Of a stretch of DNA of 9,016 bases, positions 7,849 to 9,016 are shown piece by piece (positions within the stretch are counted from its first letter, which is position 1; each line of letters opens with the position of its first letter). Made by a program: the position numbers and the translations under genes. Under the pieces are notes generated by a model. The model was not told the DNA's origin, made no database searches, and was given only the letters and a program-made list of their open reading frames with translations. Source of the DNA: Candidatus Moraniibacteriota bacterium (lineage in GTDB: Bacteria; Patescibacteriota; Minisyncoccia; Moranbacterales; UBA1568); contig JAUYFO010000087.1 of the NCBI GenBank assembly GCA_030690925.1, positions 1 through 9,016 of the forward strand. Direction: 5' to 3'.

Positions 7849-7877
7849 AGTATACCAAAAGTCCCTCCTTCTGTCTA
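7849..7877 (-). promoter_or_regulatory. Sigma-70-type promoter for the traR-lspA-comM-...-rsmA cluster
   Basis: Read on the minus strand, TAGACA (7877-7872) is separated by exactly 17 bases from TATACT (7854-7849). Each hexamer matches the consensus at five of six positions. The -35 box overlaps the yraN stop codon (7875-7877), so the promoter begins where the upstream gene ends. Predicted transcription would start near 7842 and leave a 5' leader of about 36 bases. I see no comparable promoter in the short gaps between the five following genes. Confidence 0.7.
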
Positions 7878-8264
7878 GAAAAAAATATGTTCCAAATGAC
7901 GGATAAAAGCCTTTTTGAGCTGCGGATCATAGAGAATGGCAAGGGCATCGAAGTGGTACGATCGCTGTTCCTCACGCTGTTCCCGCAAATAGTGTAGGGC
8001 AATCCGGTTGAGCTTAGCCAGTTTGCTCCTAGTTATGGCTGCTTCTGGCACAACATCACTCCCAATGACTTTGACCCGACTTTTTACTTCGATAAAGACC
8101 AGTTCCCGATCTTTCTCTGCTACAATATCAATCTCACCCAGTCGCCGACCGCCGGTGTTACAGTAATTAGTGCAGCGAATCCGGTAACCCTTATCTTTCA
8201 GGTAGCGTACCCCCAAATCCTCACCCAAGGTCCCGAGTCCTGATGCCAGATGAAATGTGGCCAT
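7875..8264 (-). CDS. yraN: YraN / UPF0102 family endonuclease-like protein
   Basis: This 129-residue protein matches the UPF0102 family over its length: LGEDLGVRYLKDKGYRI at 13-29, GEIDIVAE at 43-50, LVFIEVKSR at 55-63, and EAAITRSKLAKLNRIALHYL at 74-93. The set E15, D46, E59 and K61 forms the PD-(D/E)xK nuclease core, which is related to Holliday-junction resolvases. Cellular function in this family is poorly defined; a nucleic-acid processing role is an inference from the fold. The length is normal. It starts 20 bases after the hairpin at 8284-8327, and its stop codon overlaps the -35 box of the promoter for the next cluster. A GATACT with an upstream TG (about 8270-8278) could be an extended -10 for this gene, but no matching -35 is seen. 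Confidence 0.92.
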   Translation of the reverse strand: MATFHLASGLGTLGEDLGVRYLKDKGYRIRCTNYCNTGGRRLGEIDIVAEKDRELVFIEVKSRVKVIGSDVVPEAAITRSKLAKLNRIALHYLREQREEQRSYHFDALAILYDPQLKKAFIRHLEHIFF

Positions 8265-8283
8265 AATTCCATAGTATCACAAG

Positions 8284-8327
8284 TTTTGTTGTTTATACCT
8301 GCGCTTTCGCCCAGACAAACAACAAAA
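8284..8327 (-). other. Stable RNA hairpin with GAAA tetraloop upstream of yraN
   Basis: Eleven bases at 8284-8294 are perfectly complementary to 8317-8327. Inside this stem, read on the minus strand, CTGGGC-GAAA-GCGCAG folds into a second stem with one G-G mismatch and a GNRA tetraloop (8299-8314). The two stems are joined by a small asymmetric internal loop. The tetraloop is GAAA only on the minus strand, which suggests that strand is the RNA. No T-tract follows the hairpin on the minus strand (the next bases are CTTGTG), so it does not look like an ordinary terminator. It could be a 5'-leader element of yraN or the real 3' end of the neighbouring RNA. Confidence 0.6.
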
Positions 8328-8350
8328 AAACACCCTTCTGGGGAGCTTTG
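8324..8350 (-). terminator. Intrinsic terminator candidate for the putative structured RNA
   Basis: On the minus strand AAAGC-T-CCC (8349-8341) can pair with GGG-T-GTTTT (8335-8327) around the 5-base loop CAGAA (8340-8336). The stem has one T-T mismatch and one G-T wobble, and a run of seven T residues lies at 8330-8324. The T-run is shared with the outer stem of the hairpin at 8284-8327, so only one of the two can fold fully at a time. Confidence 0.5.
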
Positions 8351-8870
8351 TTTTCTGAAACCCGACACTTAAGTATGTTGGTGTCGGGCGCTATGAACGC
8401 CCATAATATAAATATTTTGGCTCTGTAGCGCCCGAACTTGCATGTGCCAACAGGTATATCGGTTACCTAGCTCACGGGTGAGGAAAGCATTAGTAATCCA
8501 TAGATTCACCTGTATTTTGTGCTCATGCATTTTTCGCAGTGATCCTAACGTTTTCACTACTTCTCCCTTCACCGTTCTCTGGCACGAAGCCTTTGTTTTT
8601 TTGATAAAGAACTCGTTTTTTTGTTTCTTTTTGTTTTTCTCTCGGAATACTGTATTTATTTCGTATTCCTTGAGGAACTTTTGTTTTTGTTTTAGTCCCC
8701 ATGTTAGGATGGGGCGGCCGTGGTACATTGCCACAACTCTTGAACAGTGAAAGAGTCCCCTTCACAATTAGGGGGAATTGTGATTGGGAAGTCTTTCACC
8801 GTTCGGTAACGGTATCACCACACCAAGTAGCGTGGCTCAGGAGCAATTGTCAAAGAATTTTCAACGTCAC
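8325..8870 (-). ncRNA. Putative large structured non-coding RNA, about 545 nt, family not recognised
   Basis: This stretch has its own near-consensus promoter at 8877-8905 and a terminator candidate at 8324-8350, both on the minus strand. Between them lie many inverted repeats: ACCGTT/AACGGT (8798-8813), an imperfect long hairpin (8747-8799) with GTGAAAGA/TCTTTCAC and CACAATT/AATTGTG, CCCCAT/ATGGGG (8697-8714), GGAATAC/GTATTCC (8644-8669), AGTGA/TCACT (8538-8558), AGGTA/TACCT (8452-8468), a 9-bp CGGGCGCTA/TAGCGCCCG (8385-8434) and an 8-bp CCCGACAC/GTGTCGGG (8361-8388). Two hairpin loops are complementary to each other, as in a kissing interaction. The linkers at about 8580-8695 are A-rich on the minus strand. 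I find no tmRNA, RNase P, SRP or T-box signature. A 121-residue GTG-started frame (8369-8734) lies inside it, but that frame uses codons unlike its neighbours: five of its nine leucines are CTA, which is rare in the flanking genes. A structured mRNA leader is the main alternative. Confidence 0.5.
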
Positions 8871-8876
8871 AAATTA

Positions 8877-8905
8877 ATTATAGCAGAAAAATGACCTCTG
8901 GTCAA
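8877..8905 (-). promoter_or_regulatory. Strong sigma-70-type promoter TTGACC-N17-TATAAT
   Basis: Read on the minus strand, TTGACC (8905-8900) and TATAAT (8882-8877) are separated by exactly 17 bases. The -10 box is a perfect match and the -35 box matches at five of six positions. It is the best promoter in the window. Transcription would start near 8870-8868 and run into the hairpin-rich region, not directly into a recognisable gene. Confidence 0.75.
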
Positions 8906-8986
8906 TGTGAGCTGCTAAAAAAATGCTCTACCAAAACACTTTTCCTCTCTTGAGATGCTTCACTCAGAAAAAAAGAAAATGTTACT
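8906..8986. other. AT-rich spacer without recognisable content
   Basis: I see no coding signature, RNA motif or clear repeat here. It separates the terminator at the right edge from the promoter of the putative structured RNA and probably contains only upstream promoter sequence. Confidence 0.4.
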
Positions 8987-9014
8987 AAAAAAATAAGTCA
9001 GCGACTTCTTTTTT
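8987..9014. terminator. Likely bidirectional intrinsic terminator at the right edge
   Basis: AAGTC (8995-8999) pairs with GACTT (9003-9007) around an AGC loop. After a single mismatch (8994 against 9008) the A-run at 8987-8993 pairs with the T-run at 9009-9014. Each strand therefore carries a stem followed by a T-tract. On the minus strand it would end a gene lying beyond the window. The GC core is short, so strength is uncertain. Confidence 0.5.
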
Positions 9015-9016
9015 CT

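Noticed and set aside
8369..8734. A 121-residue GTG-started minus-strand frame inside the putative RNA.
   Set aside because: It has no recognisable motif, many His, Trp and Lys residues, five of nine leucines as CTA unlike neighbouring genes, and a start codon inside a GTGG/CCAC hairpin. Other frames of the same region are also open, so the stretch is simply poor in stops. It remains the main alternative to a non-coding RNA.
8442..8750. A 102-residue plus-strand frame in the same region.
   Set aside because: It is Phe- and Ser-rich from T-rich DNA, resembles no family, and the promoter and terminator signals of the region are on the other strand.
8693..8760. AGTCCCC occurs twice about 60 bases apart, suggesting a CRISPR repeat pair.
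   Set aside because: Similarity covers only 7 bases and each copy lies in a different hairpin; there is no array.
8325..8870. tmRNA, RNase P RNA, SRP RNA, T-box or group I/II intron as the identity of the structured region.
   Set aside because: I looked for the tmRNA ends and resume region, the RNase P GAGGAAAGTCC core, the SRP GGAA-loop helix, the T-box antiterminator sequence and intron core motifs on both strands. None was found; GAGGAAAG at 8480-8487 lacks the rest of the RNase P core.

Overview
The window looks like a chromosomal segment of a small-genome bacterium of the Candidate Phyla Radiation (Patescibacteria). This is an inference from gene style: a TrmB-like regulator tail, a DksA/TraR protein with a degenerate zinc finger, a DUF348-G5-RlpA surface protein, a minimal signal peptidase II, a YifB/ComM ATPase, tightly packed genes and few clear Shine-Dalgarno sequences. 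No rRNA or marker gene is present to fix the lineage.

Layout. At the left edge, on the plus strand, lies the C-terminal tail of a probable TrmB-type regulator (1-206), then a 544-residue membrane protein with a C-terminal UbiA prenyltransferase domain (225-1859). It converges on a six-gene minus-strand cluster that reads from 7806 down to 1923: traR/dksA-like, lspA-like, comM/yifB, a DUF348-G5-RlpA cell-wall protein, a GT-C membrane glycosyltransferase and rsmA. Gaps inside the cluster are 5-20 bases. The only good promoter I see for it is TAGACA-N17-TATACT just upstream of the traR-like gene. Next upstream, also on minus, is a yraN (UPF0102) nuclease-like gene (7875-8264).

The interval 8265-9016 holds no convincing protein gene. 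On the minus strand it contains a near-consensus sigma-70 promoter (TTGACC-N17-TATAAT), about 545 bases rich in inverted repeats, and a plausible intrinsic terminator. Two hairpin loops about 160 bases apart are perfectly complementary over 8 bases, and several stems are mutually exclusive. I read this as an unidentified large structured RNA gene; it is the most interesting object in the window. A further 44-base hairpin with a GAAA tetraloop lies between it and yraN, and a likely bidirectional terminator closes the right edge.

How the genes fit together: several products act at the envelope (isoprenoid transfer, lipoprotein processing, cell-wall binding or remodelling, surface glycosylation). 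Others act on nucleic acids: rRNA dimethylation, a ComM helicase that in other bacteria helps integrate transformed DNA, and a YraN endonuclease-like protein.
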